DNA from: Gammaproteobacteria bacterium
Lineage (GTDB): Bacteria > Pseudomonadota > Gammaproteobacteria > Steroidobacterales > Rariloculaceae
DNA: 50,832 nt
Direction: 5' to 3'
Assembly (NCBI GenBank): GCA_022826245.1
Contig: JAJDVG010000009.1
Location: 1 to 50,832, forward strand
The position numbers were made by a program, and so were the translations under genes. Each line of letters opens with the position of its first letter. Positions within the stretch are counted from its first letter, which is position 1. Below are positions 15,641-23,879 of the stretch, piece after piece. The notes beneath the pieces are model-generated. The model searched no databases and was not told the origin of the DNA. It saw only the letters and a list, made by a program, of their open reading frames with translations.

Positions 15641-16624
15641 ATGCGCGACGCCAAGGGTTGTCGCGTACGTCGGCCGGGCAAGGGGACCGGATCGTTGCAG
15701 TCGCCCACTCGAAGACAGATTCTGCAGGCCTCGGCCGGCGGCGCCTTCTGCGCGGCGCTCGGGCTGCCGGCCTTGCGGCTGCCGCGAGCGCGTGCCCAGT
15801 CCGCGCCCGGCGTCGCCACGCAGCAATTACGCGCGAACCTGTACGTGCTGACCGTCGGCGGGAACAATGTCCTGGCGCAGACCGCTCCCGGGGGCGCTGT
15901 ACTCGTCGACGGCGCTTCGGCCGCCGATTCGCCAGCGCTCCTCGACGCGGTTGCCGGGCTGCCGGACAGCGGCCCGGTCACGACGCTCTTCAACACGCAC
16001 TGGCACGCCGAGCAGACGGGCTCGAACGAAGTCCTGGCCACCTCGGGCGCAACGATCATCGCGCAGGAGAATACGCGCCTCTGGCTCACGACCGACATCG
16101 TCTGGCCCTGGAACGGCCAGCGTTTCGAGCCGCTGCCTGAAGCCGCGCAACCGAACCTGACCTTCTACGACGACGGCGAGTTGGACTCGGGCGTGCGTTA
16201 CGGCTACCTGCGCCATGCCGGTCACACGGACGGCGATCTCTACGTCCACTTTCCCGACGAGAACGTGCTCGCCGTCGGCGGTGCGGCCTCGGGCGCGGGC
16301 TGGCCGCTCGTCGACTGGTGGACGGGCGGGTGGATCGGGGGAGTCGTCGGCACGATGGAAATGCTGCTCGCACTCACCGACGCCGACACGCGCATCGTGC
16401 CCGCCCACGGCAGGATCCTCTCGCGTGCGGACGTCGAAGCGCAATTGGAGATGTACAATACGATCTACGCCAGGCTCGCGGGACTCCTCAACAGCGGCAG
16501 GGGTCCCGACGAAGCCGTGGACGCGCGCCCCACGCAAGAATTCGACGCCGAGATGGGGCCGCCCGAGGAGTTCGTCCGGCGTGCGTTCGAGAGCCTGTGG
16601 GCGTACCTGTCTCCGGACGCCTGA
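15641..16624 (+). CDS. TAT-exported metallo-beta-lactamase-fold protein, second degenerate site
   Basis: A 327-residue MBL-fold protein. Residues 24-53 form a TAT-like signal (TRRQILQASAGGAF...ARAQ). The core has LYVLTVGGNNVLAQTAPGGAVLVDG, LFNTHWHAEQTGSN, RHAGHTDGDLYVHFPDENVLAVGG and RIVPAHGRI. The first motif is H120-W-H122-A-E124-Q125: both leading histidines remain but the usual Asp-His pair is Glu-Gln. H195 and H256 are present; the bridging Asp is Gly (AVGG). This is a different pattern of loss from the neighbouring gene. It may be a one-metal enzyme or a binding protein. The ATG at 15641 is the first in frame. It leads the rightward group with the DUF1592/DUF1552/ankyrin genes, 91 bp apart. 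Confidence 0.8.
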   Translation: MRDAKGCRVRRPGKGTGSLQSPTRRQILQASAGGAFCAALGLPALRLPRARAQSAPGVATQQLRANLYVLTVGGNNVLAQTAPGGAVLVDGASAADSPALLDAVAGLPDSGPVTTLFNTHWHAEQTGSNEVLATSGATIIAQENTRLWLTTDIVWPWNGQRFEPLPEAAQPNLTFYDDGELDSGVRYGYLRHAGHTDGDLYVHFPDENVLAVGGAASGAGWPLVDWWTGGWIGGVVGTMEMLLALTDADTRIVPAHGRILSRADVEAQLEMYNTIYARLAGLLNSGRGPDEAVDARPTQEFDAEMGPPEEFVRRAFESLWAYLSPDA

Positions 16625-16715
16625 CCGTAAGTGCCACAGGCCACGCGTCGGGCGTGGACGCAGCGGCGCGCTTGCCGGAAACGGCCGTGAATTCGAAAAC
16701 GTTGAGATGACTGGC

Positions 16716-19199
16716 ATGATCGACAGTAACGGCATCGGAATATTCCGGCCGGCCGTGCGAGTTCTCTTGCCGGCTCTCGGGCTGTCCCTGCTGACCGCCT
16801 GCGGCCAGCTCGACGGCGATCCGGCGGCCCGAGCGACGGCAGACGCTCGCGAGCAGTGGGCGATGCTCGATCGCTACTGCGTCGATTGCCACAACGACGC
16901 CGAGTTCACGGCCGGCATCACGTTCGAGGGCCGTTCGCCGGAGAGCATCGCCGAGCACGCGGAACTCTTCGAGAACGCCGTGCGCAAGCTGCGCGGCCGC
17001 GTCATGCCGCCGCCCGGCGAACTCCAGCCCGGGGACGAGGAAGTCCGGAGATTCGTGGCAGCGCTCGAACGGTCGCTCGATGGCGCCCAGGGCGTCGAGC
17101 ACATCCCCGAGCAGGTCGTGCTGCACCGGCTCAACCGCAAGGAATACGCCAACGCGGTCCGTGACCTGCTCACGCTCGAAATCGACTCCGAAGACCTGTT
17201 GCCGGACGACGAGATCGTCGAGTACTTCGACAACATCGGGCCGGCGCTGCAGGTGTCGCCCTCGTTCATCGAACAATATGTGACCGCGGCGCGCTCCGTC
17301 GCCCAGCAGGCGGTCGGGCGTCCCGACTCCAGACCCGGCGGCTGGGCGTTCCGCGCTCAACCCGGCCGCCAGCTCACGCACGTTCCGGGCCTGCCGCTCG
17401 GCACGCGCGGCGGCATCCTCGCGGAAGTCCACCTCCCCTCCGACGGCGAGTACGTCGTCGACGTTGCCGACATGGCCACCCATATCTGGGGCAACGGCAT
17501 GGAGTTCGAGAACTCGCTCGTCGTGACGCTCGACGGCGAACTCGTCCACGAGACCACGGTCGGCGGCGAAGAGGACATGAAGCTCTACGACCAGGTCCAG
17601 GACGGAGCGCTCGACCGCGTCAACGTGCGTCTCAAGAACATCCGCTTTCTCGCGACGGCGGGACCCCACAAGGTCGGCGTGGCGTTCCGGCACAGGACGT
17701 TCGCCGAGTCCGACGACCGCTTCCGGCAGTTCCTGCCCGGCGGCGGGCAGGAGCGCCTCTATCGGGTGAGCTCATTCGAGATCAAGGGTCCGTTCAATCC
17801 GACCGGTCTGAGCGCGACCCCGAGCCGCGACCGGATATTCGTCTGCCACCCCGATCGCGGCGACGATCCGGACATCTGCGCCGAGGAGATCATCACGACG
17901 CTCGGCGCACGCGCCTATCGCCGTCCGCTCGGCGAGAGCGACCTCGCCGAACTCCTCGAGTACTACCGCGACGGCTACGCGGCCGGCGGCTTCGAGGAAG
18001 GCATCAGGAGCGCGGTGACCGGCGTACTCGCAAGCCCCTTCTTCCTGTATCGCGCCGAGCGCATCCCCGAGGGACTGGCCCCGGGCGAGATCTACGAGAT
18101 CGACGATTACGAACTCGCGTCGCGACTTTCGTTCTTCCTCTGGAACTCGAGCCCGGACGACGAACTTCGCGAACTCGCAGGCCACGGCGAATTGAGCCGC
18201 GACGAGGTGCTCCAAGCGCAGCTTGCGCGAATGCTGGCCGACCCGCGCGCGGCAACGCTAGGCAGCAACTTCGTGCATCAATGGCTCGACATCCGGCGCA
18301 TCGACGAGGTCGTCCCCGATTCGACGATATTTCCGTATGCCGCAGGCGTCGGCGATCCGCGCGGAGAGTTCCTGACGGAGCTCACGCACTTCGCCAACAG
18401 CATCTTCGCCGAGGATCGCGGCGTCATCGATCTGCTGACGGCAGACCACACTTACGTCAACGAGCGCGTGGCGCTTCACTACGGCATCACCGACGTCAAG
18501 GGCAGCCGCTTCCAGCGCGTGGAACTTGCCGACGCCGCGCGCCACGGCCTGCTCGGCAAGGGCGCCGTCCTCATGGCCGCCGCCTACCCGAACCGCACAT
18601 CGCCCGTGTTGCGCGGCGCGTTCGTTCTCGAGCACATCCAGGGCATAGCGCCACCGCTCCCGCCCGACGAGGTACCGTCGCTCGACGAGGAAGACCTGGG
18701 GACACCCGATGCGCTTACAGTGCGCGAACTCATGGCCGCGCACCGAGAGAATCCGGCCTGCTTCTCCTGCCACGCGATCATGGATCCGCTCGGTTTCGCG
18801 CTCGAGAACTTCGACGCGACGGGGGCTTGGCGGGACCGCGACCGGTATGCCGGCACGGTGATCGACGCTTCCGGCGTGCTGCCGGACGGCAGCGCAATCG
18901 ACGGCCCAGTGGAACTGCGCGACGCGCTGCTCAGGCAACCTGACCAGTTCGTGCAGACGTTCACCGAGCGGCTGCTCATGTACGCGACGGGCCGCACCCT
19001 CGAACACCACGATATGCCGACCGTCCGGACGATCGTCCGCGATGCGGCAGCCGACGACTACCGTTTCTCGTCGATCGTGCGAGGAATCGTCGCGAGCGAC
19101 CAGTTCAGGAAGCGGCGCGTGCCGGGCGCCCCCACGGGCGAAATCACGGCCGGGTCCGGTTCGTCGGCGGGCTTGCGGGACGGCGAAAACGTCCTTTAG
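16716..19199 (+). CDS. DUF1592/DUF1588 multi-domain cytochrome lipoprotein
   Basis: An 827-residue protein. The lipobox LLTAC puts the lipidated Cys at residue 29. A c-type heme motif CVDCH (55-59) follows, then MPPPGELQPGDEEVRRF. Next are the DUF1587 region (VLHRLNRKEYANAVRDLL), DUF1595/DUF1592 (TTLGARAYRRPLGESDLAEL, ASRLSFFLWNSSPDDELREL), DUF1588 with a second CFSCH motif and IMDPLGFALENFDATGAWR, and DUF1585 near the C-terminus (LLMYATGRTLEHHD). This domain order is the standard one in Planctomycetes, Myxococcota and some Gammaproteobacteria; the catalysed reaction is unknown. The ATG at 16716 is preferred (TTGAG nine bases upstream); ATG 16707 is also possible. The DUF1552 partner follows. 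Confidence 0.9.
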   Translation: MIDSNGIGIFRPAVRVLLPALGLSLLTACGQLDGDPAARATADAREQWAMLDRYCVDCHNDAEFTAGITFEGRSPESIAEHAELFENAVRKLRGRVMPPPGELQPGDEEVRRFVAALERSLDGAQGVEHIPEQVVLHRLNRKEYANAVRDLLTLEIDSEDLLPDDEIVEYFDNIGPALQVSPSFIEQYVTAARSVAQQAVGRPDSRPGGWAFRAQPGRQLTHVPGLPLGTRGGILAEVHLPSDGEYVVDVADMATHIWGNGMEFENSLVVTLDGELVHETTVGGEEDMKLYDQVQDGALDRVNVRLKNIRFLATAGPHKVGVAFRHRTFAESDDRFRQFLPGGGQERLYRVSSFEIKGPFNPTGLSATPSRDRIFVCHPDRGDDPDICAEEIITTLGARAYRRPLGESDLAELLEYYRDGYAAGGFEEGIRSAVTGVLASPFFLYRAERIPEGLAPGEIYEIDDYELASRLSFFLWNSSPDDELRELAGHGELSRDEVLQAQLARMLADPRAATLGSNFVHQWLDIRRIDEVVPDSTIFPYAAGVGDPRGEFLTELTHFANSIFAEDRGVIDLLTADHTYVNERVALHYGITDVKGSRFQRVELADAARHGLLGKGAVLMAAAYPNRTSPVLRGAFVLEHIQGIAPPLPPDEVPSLDEEDLGTPDALTVRELMAAHRENPACFSCHAIMDPLGFALENFDATGAWRDRDRYAGTVIDASGVLPDGSAIDGPVELRDALLRQPDQFVQTFTERLLMYATGRTLEHHDMPTVRTIVRDAAADDYRFSSIVRGIVASDQFRKRRVPGAPTGEITAGSGSSAGLRDGENVL

Positions 19200-19223
19200 G
19201 ACGTGTCGGATTTCCGGTATAAA
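19195..19223 (+). promoter_or_regulatory. Candidate internal promoter before the DUF1552 gene
   Basis: TATAAA (19218-19223) lies 17 bases after TTTAGG (19195-19200), in the 48-bp gap after the DUF1592 stop. The -10 is strong and the -35 weak. It would let the DUF1552 and ankyrin genes be expressed without the cytochrome gene. Confidence 0.35.
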
Positions 19224-19247
19224 GAGGGATTGCTGCGGAGACAATAA

Positions 19248-20534
19248 GTGTACCTGAGCAAGAAACATCTCTCGCGCCGCACCGTGCTCAAGGGCGCCGG
19301 CGCCACCATCGCGCTCCCCCTGCTCGACGCGATGAACCCGGCCGCGACGGCCTGGTCCCAGACGGCGGCCGGCAACACGCCGGTCCGGCTCGCATTCATC
19401 GGCTTCCCGCACGGCGCGATCATGGATCAATGGTCGCCGAAGCAGGCGGGCGCCGATTACGAGATGTCACCGATCCTCGAGCCCCTCGAGCCGTATCGCG
19501 AGCACCTCACGATCGTCTCGGGTCTGCGCAACAAGCCGGCCGAGAGCCCCGAACCGCACGGTTACATCGAGCGCACCTGGCTTTCCTGCGTCGCGCCGTG
19601 GGATGCCGGAGTCATCGGTCCCGAGGCCGGCATTACGGCAGACCAGTTCGCCGCGCGCCACATCGGTCAGGACACGCGGCTGCCGTCTCTCGAGCTCACG
19701 ACATCGCAGCGCGGCGCACAGGTCGCATGGCGCACGCCGACGCAGTCGCTGCCCCAGGAAGGCAATCCGCGCGCGGTCTTCTACAAGCTGTTCGGCCAGG
19801 GCGACACCGACGCGGAGCGCAAGGCGATTCTCAACGAGACCGGCAGCATCCTCGATCGCGTCACGAGCCAGGCCGGCCGCCTGCAGGCGAGCCTCGGCGT
19901 CGGCGACCGGGTCGTGGTCAGCGACTATCTCGATTCGGTCCGCGAGATCGAGCGCCGCGTGCAGATGGCCTCCGAACAGGACATGAGCCATCTGGACATC
20001 CCCGAGGCGCCGGTCGGCATTCCGAACGATCTCGACGCGCACATGCAACTCATGTTCGACCTCATGGGCCTCGCCTTCCAGGCGGACCTGACCCGCGTCA
20101 TCACGATCTCGCTCGACCGCGAGGCGAGCATGCGCACCTACGGGAATCTCGGCATCGCGGAAGCGTTCCATCCGCTCTCGCACCACGGCAACAATCCGCA
20201 AAAGCAGGAAAAGCTCGTCCGGATTCAACGTTACTTCACGGAGCGCTTCGTGGGCTTCGTGGACCGGCTCGTCAACACGCAGGAAGGCGAGGGCACCGTG
20301 CTCGATCACTCGGCGATCCTGTTCGGCAGCAACATGTCCAACAGCGACAGGCACAACAACGATCCGCTGCCGTCGGCGATCCTCGGCCATGCGCATGGCC
20401 GCATCAGGGGCGGACAGCATCTGAGCTATCCGCAGGACACGCGCTTCTCCGATCTGCTCGTGACGCTGTTCGACCGTACGAATATTCCGGTCGAATCGAT
20501 CGGCGACAGCGGCGGAATCCTCTCCGAGGTGTAG
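19248..20534 (+). CDS. DUF1552 family protein, TAT-exported
   Basis: A 428-residue protein starting at GTG 19248 with GGAG upstream. The N-terminus is a twin-arginine signal (LSRRTVLKGAGATIALPLLDAM). The body has the DUF1552 hallmarks: RLAFIGFPHGAIMDQWSP, SGLRNKPAES, GITADQFAARHIG, ARTYGNLGIAEAFHPLSHHG-type text, LDHSAILFGSNMSNSDRHNN and LPSAILGHAHGRIRGG. DUF1552 proteins belong to the alkaline-phosphatase-like/DUF1501 group and nearly always accompany DUF1592 cytochromes, implying a shared exported oxidoreductase or hydrolase complex of unknown substrate. It lies 48 bp after the DUF1592 gene and 74 bp before the ankyrin gene. Confidence 0.9.
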   Translation: MYLSKKHLSRRTVLKGAGATIALPLLDAMNPAATAWSQTAAGNTPVRLAFIGFPHGAIMDQWSPKQAGADYEMSPILEPLEPYREHLTIVSGLRNKPAESPEPHGYIERTWLSCVAPWDAGVIGPEAGITADQFAARHIGQDTRLPSLELTTSQRGAQVAWRTPTQSLPQEGNPRAVFYKLFGQGDTDAERKAILNETGSILDRVTSQAGRLQASLGVGDRVVVSDYLDSVREIERRVQMASEQDMSHLDIPEAPVGIPNDLDAHMQLMFDLMGLAFQADLTRVITISLDREASMRTYGNLGIAEAFHPLSHHGNNPQKQEKLVRIQRYFTERFVGFVDRLVNTQEGEGTVLDHSAILFGSNMSNSDRHNNDPLPSAILGHAHGRIRGGQHLSYPQDTRFSDLLVTLFDRTNIPVESIGDSGGILSEV

Positions 20535-20608
20535 AAGCCGTGGCGAAACTCCCGCGTCGGACCCGGACCGGTGAGGCGCCTGCCTGACAGGAAACGAGGG
20601 CTGCAACA

Positions 20609-22222
20609 GTGATTAAAGTCCTGTCGAGACCGCACGCGACGATCATCGGCGGCCTCGCTGCATGGCTGTTGGGCGCAGCACTCGGGCAAGCCGCCGAAAT
20701 CACGCTCGTCGATGCCGCCGAAGCGGGCGACGGCGCGACGGCCCGGCAACTACTTTCCGACGGCAGCGACGCAAACGCACAGGGTCCCGCGGGCACGACG
20801 CCCGTGATGTGGGCCGCGTATCACGGCGACCTCGAACTGGTTCGCGCACTCATCGCCGCCGGCGCCGACGTCACGCTCGTCAACGAGTTCGGGACGTCAG
20901 CGCTCGCCGAAGCCGCCGTTATCGGTTCCGCGGCGATCGTCCGGGCTTTGCTCGACGCGGGCGCCAATCCCAACGCACGCAACCCCGAAGGCGAGACGGC
21001 GCTCATGGTCGTCGCGCGCAACGGCGCGGTCGATACGGCCGAAGTGTTGCTCGACGCGGGCGCCGACATCAACGCCACTGAAGCCTGGGGCGGCCAGTCC
21101 GCGCTCATGTGGGCCTCGGCGCGCAGCCAGGCCGACATGGTCCGCTTTCTCGCCGGACGCGGCGCCGATCTCGACGCGCGTGGCGTCATTCGCCAGTGGG
21201 ACCGAAAAACCATCACCGAACCGCGCCCGAAGGACATGAACAAGGGCGGCTTCACGCCGCTGCTCTACGCGGCGCGCGAAGGCTGCATCGAGTGCGCACG
21301 CCATCTGCTTGCGGCCGGCGCCGATCCCGATCTCGCCGATCCCGAGCGCGTCACCCCCCTCAACATGGCGCTCCTGAACCTGAATTACGACTTCGCGGCC
21401 TTCATGATCGAGGCTGGCGCCGACCTCGACAAATGGGACCTTTTCGGGCGCTCGCCGCTCTACATGGCCGCCGACACGAACACGCTGCCCGTCATGGGCA
21501 ACGGCGCGATGGTCGTCATCCCGAGCGAGGACGAGCACACGGCCTTCGACATCGCGCGGATGCTGCTCGAGGCGGGCGCGGACCCGAACATCCGACTCAA
21601 GCGCCGCCCGCCCTACCGCAACGTTCCCCAGGACCGCGGCGGCGACACGATCCTCGCGCAGGGCGCAACCCCGCTGCTCCGGGCCGCGCGTGCCGGCGAC
21701 GCACCGCTCGTGGAACTCCTGCTCGAGCACGGCGCACTCGTCGACCTGCCGAGCAAGGAAGGCGTGACGCCGTTCATGGCCGCGGCGGGCGTCGAGTACG
21801 GTCTGCGCGTCACACGCGGCCGGAACCGAACGATGGACGGCGTACTCGCCACAATGCAGTTGCTGCTCGACGCCGGCGCCGACATCGACGCGCGCATGGT
21901 CATGGAACCGAGGGGTGGCGGAGTCCGCGAGATCCCGCGGCAAGGCGACAACAGCTACCAGACGCGCGGCCGCCAAGTGCCGAGCCCGGCCGCCGTACCG
22001 CACCGCACGGCGCTGCACGGCGCCGCGATGAAGGGCTTCAACCCGATCGTCGAATTCCTGGTGGCCAACGGCGCGAGCCTCGAAGCCAGGGACGCCAACG
22101 ACCGAACACCCCTCGACCTCGCAATGGGCAACTACAACGAGAGCTTCCTCCGCCAGGCCGCCGAACCCCACGTAGAGACGGTCGCCCTGCTCGAAGCACT
22201 ACTCGCCGAACGCGCCCCGTAG
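20609..22222 (+). CDS. Exported ankyrin-repeat protein
   Basis: A 537-residue protein from GTG 20609 (GAGGG about nine bases upstream). A signal peptide (cleavage near GQAAE) leads into about ten ankyrin repeats, each with the TPLMxAAxxGxxxxVxxLLxAGADxN pattern: GTTPVMWAAYHGDLELVRAL, GTSALAEAAVIGSAAIVRAL, GETALMVVARNGAVDTAEVL, GFTPLLYAAREGCIECARHL, RTALHGAAMKGFNPIVEFL. Longer, degenerate insertions occur near residues 195-215 and 415-460. A periplasmic ankyrin stack is a binding scaffold; its position after the DUF1592/DUF1552 pair suggests it docks or shields that complex. That role is inference. Confidence 0.9.
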   Translation: MIKVLSRPHATIIGGLAAWLLGAALGQAAEITLVDAAEAGDGATARQLLSDGSDANAQGPAGTTPVMWAAYHGDLELVRALIAAGADVTLVNEFGTSALAEAAVIGSAAIVRALLDAGANPNARNPEGETALMVVARNGAVDTAEVLLDAGADINATEAWGGQSALMWASARSQADMVRFLAGRGADLDARGVIRQWDRKTITEPRPKDMNKGGFTPLLYAAREGCIECARHLLAAGADPDLADPERVTPLNMALLNLNYDFAAFMIEAGADLDKWDLFGRSPLYMAADTNTLPVMGNGAMVVIPSEDEHTAFDIARMLLEAGADPNIRLKRRPPYRNVPQDRGGDTILAQGATPLLRAARAGDAPLVELLLEHGALVDLPSKEGVTPFMAAAGVEYGLRVTRGRNRTMDGVLATMQLLLDAGADIDARMVMEPRGGGVREIPRQGDNSYQTRGRQVPSPAAVPHRTALHGAAMKGFNPIVEFLVANGASLEARDANDRTPLDLAMGNYNESFLRQAAEPHVETVALLEALLAERAP

Positions 22223-22365
22223 CACCCCCCCACGTGCCTCCAAGGCGACCGCTCCCCACCCACCGTACAGAAGGCGGCCGATCGCATCGCTTCCCCCCGA
22301 ATCCCTTCGACCAACGGGAGGGGTAAGGGGACAGATGACGGGAGCGGGCGCCCCACCACCGAACC

Positions 22366-23670
22366 TCACGGCACCGGCTCGACCCTCAGCATCGCGCCGT
22401 CCTGTTCGTCGGTCAGCAAATAGACCAGGCCGTCCGGCCCCTGCCGCACATCGCGAAAACGCTGCCCAAGCTCGGTCAACATGCGCTCCTGCCCAAGAGG
22501 ATTCCCCGCCTCGTCGAAGCTCGCGCGCAGCAGCGTCCTCGACATCGAGGCCATGAGCATGTCGCCCTGCCAGGCCGGAAACGCCTCGCCGTCGTAGAAG
22601 ACGAGATTCCCGGGATTGATGACCGGAGACCAGAACAGCACCGGGTCCACCATGCCGGGTACGGAGTTCCTGCCGAGTTCCCGCGGGTCGCCGTTGTAGT
22701 GCTCGCCTTCGGTCACGAGGATCCAGCCGTAGTTCATGCCGGCTTCAATGAGATTGAGCTCGTCGCCGCCGCGCGGACCGAATTCCGTTGACCAGAGCCC
22801 GCCCGTTTCCGGGTGGATCGCGAGCCCTAGCGGGTTGCGGTGACCCAGCGTGTAGAGATCCGGCAGGTAGCCTTCCGCGCCGACGAACGGATTGTCATCC
22901 GGCACGCTGCCGTCATCGTGAATCCGCACGATCTTGCCGAGATGCGACTCGGGATTCTGTGCCATCTCGCCCCAGTTCCGGTCGCCGAGCGTCACGTAGA
23001 GGAAACCGTCGGCGTCGAAAACGATGCGCGAGCCGTAGCTGCCGTCCGCCGGTCCCTGGCCGCAACAGCGATTGTTGCTTGTCGACATGCTCGAGCTATA
23101 CCAGGCATCGGCGACGAAGATGTCCTCGACATCGGCGAGCGTGCTGCCGCCATCCCAGCGGGCGCGCCCGACGGCCGTCGTCGCGAGCGTCGGCTCGTCC
23201 GGATCGGGTTTCGAATACGAGAAATAGATGAGCCGGTTCTCCTCGAAGCGCGGGTGCAGCGCAATGTCGAGAAGACCGCCGATGACAACTGCACGAATAT
23301 CCGGCAATCCCCCGATCGGAGCCGGATCGAGCCGGCCATCGCGGAACACGCGCAGGCGGCCGGGCCGCTCCGTGATGAGCATTTCGCCCTCGGGCAGGAA
23401 GACGAGGCCCCAGGGGCGCACGAGGTCCTTGCTGACGACGGTGACGCGGATGCGTCCTTCCTCCGTATCGAATTCCCACGGACCGTCGCCGAGCGGCGTC
23501 GGACCGCGCGGACCGCGGGCACGGGCTTGTCCAGCCGGCGGCGTCGCTTGCTGTGCGTCGGCTCCGGGAGGCGCGGCTTCGGGCTCCTGCGCGTGGACTC
23601 CAGCGAGGACGCCGAGCAGAAACACGGTCAAAATCGTCTGAACGACGGAATTTCTGGACGAAAGTTTCAT
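22366..23670 (-). CDS. PQQ-dependent aldose sugar dehydrogenase-like protein
   Basis: A 434-residue secreted six-bladed propeller of the soluble glucose/aldose dehydrogenase (YliI/Asd) family. The ATG at 23670 follows GGGGGG and begins a signal peptide ending AGVHAQ. A proline/alanine-rich spacer (30-60) precedes the core. Family marks: LVRPWGLVFLPEGEMLITERPGRL, GGLLDIALHPRF (with the catalytic-type His), LGHRNPLGLAIHP, STEFGPRGGDELNLIEAGMNYGW. An adjacent Cys pair (NRCCGQGP) lies mid-protein. Expected reaction: oxidation of aldoses to lactones in the periplasm, with electrons to the quinone pool. It is 209 bp downstream of a second PQQ enzyme on the same strand and may be co-transcribed. Confidence 0.88.
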   Translation of the reverse strand: MKLSSRNSVVQTILTVFLLGVLAGVHAQEPEAAPPGADAQQATPPAGQARARGPRGPTPLGDGPWEFDTEEGRIRVTVVSKDLVRPWGLVFLPEGEMLITERPGRLRVFRDGRLDPAPIGGLPDIRAVVIGGLLDIALHPRFEENRLIYFSYSKPDPDEPTLATTAVGRARWDGGSTLADVEDIFVADAWYSSSMSTSNNRCCGQGPADGSYGSRIVFDADGFLYVTLGDRNWGEMAQNPESHLGKIVRIHDDGSVPDDNPFVGAEGYLPDLYTLGHRNPLGLAIHPETGGLWSTEFGPRGGDELNLIEAGMNYGWILVTEGEHYNGDPRELGRNSVPGMVDPVLFWSPVINPGNLVFYDGEAFPAWQGDMLMASMSRTLLRASFDEAGNPLGQERMLTELGQRFRDVRQGPDGLVYLLTDEQDGAMLRVEPVP

Positions 23671-23879
23671 GGTTTCCCCCCGAAGGGTCGCAAAAACACA
23701 AGTTCGGTTGCCCGAGTCTGAACGCTGTCTGGGCTGTCCGGGCAACTCAGTTCGCAGTTTCCGGCCATGACGGCGCGGGTCACCGGGGTCTCAACAAATC
23801 ACGGTCTCCCTCCGCGTCTGCCGTCCGCGGGACCGGCGCTCGATCAGGGCGACGCCATGGCCATGGCGTCGCCGAGTCC

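Noticed and set aside
22249..22347. CCGCTCCC and GGGAGCGG inverted repeat between the ankyrin and PQQ sugar dehydrogenase genes
   Set aside because: Eight-base arms separated by 83 bases of GC-rich DNA are likely by chance; no nested structure or T-run.
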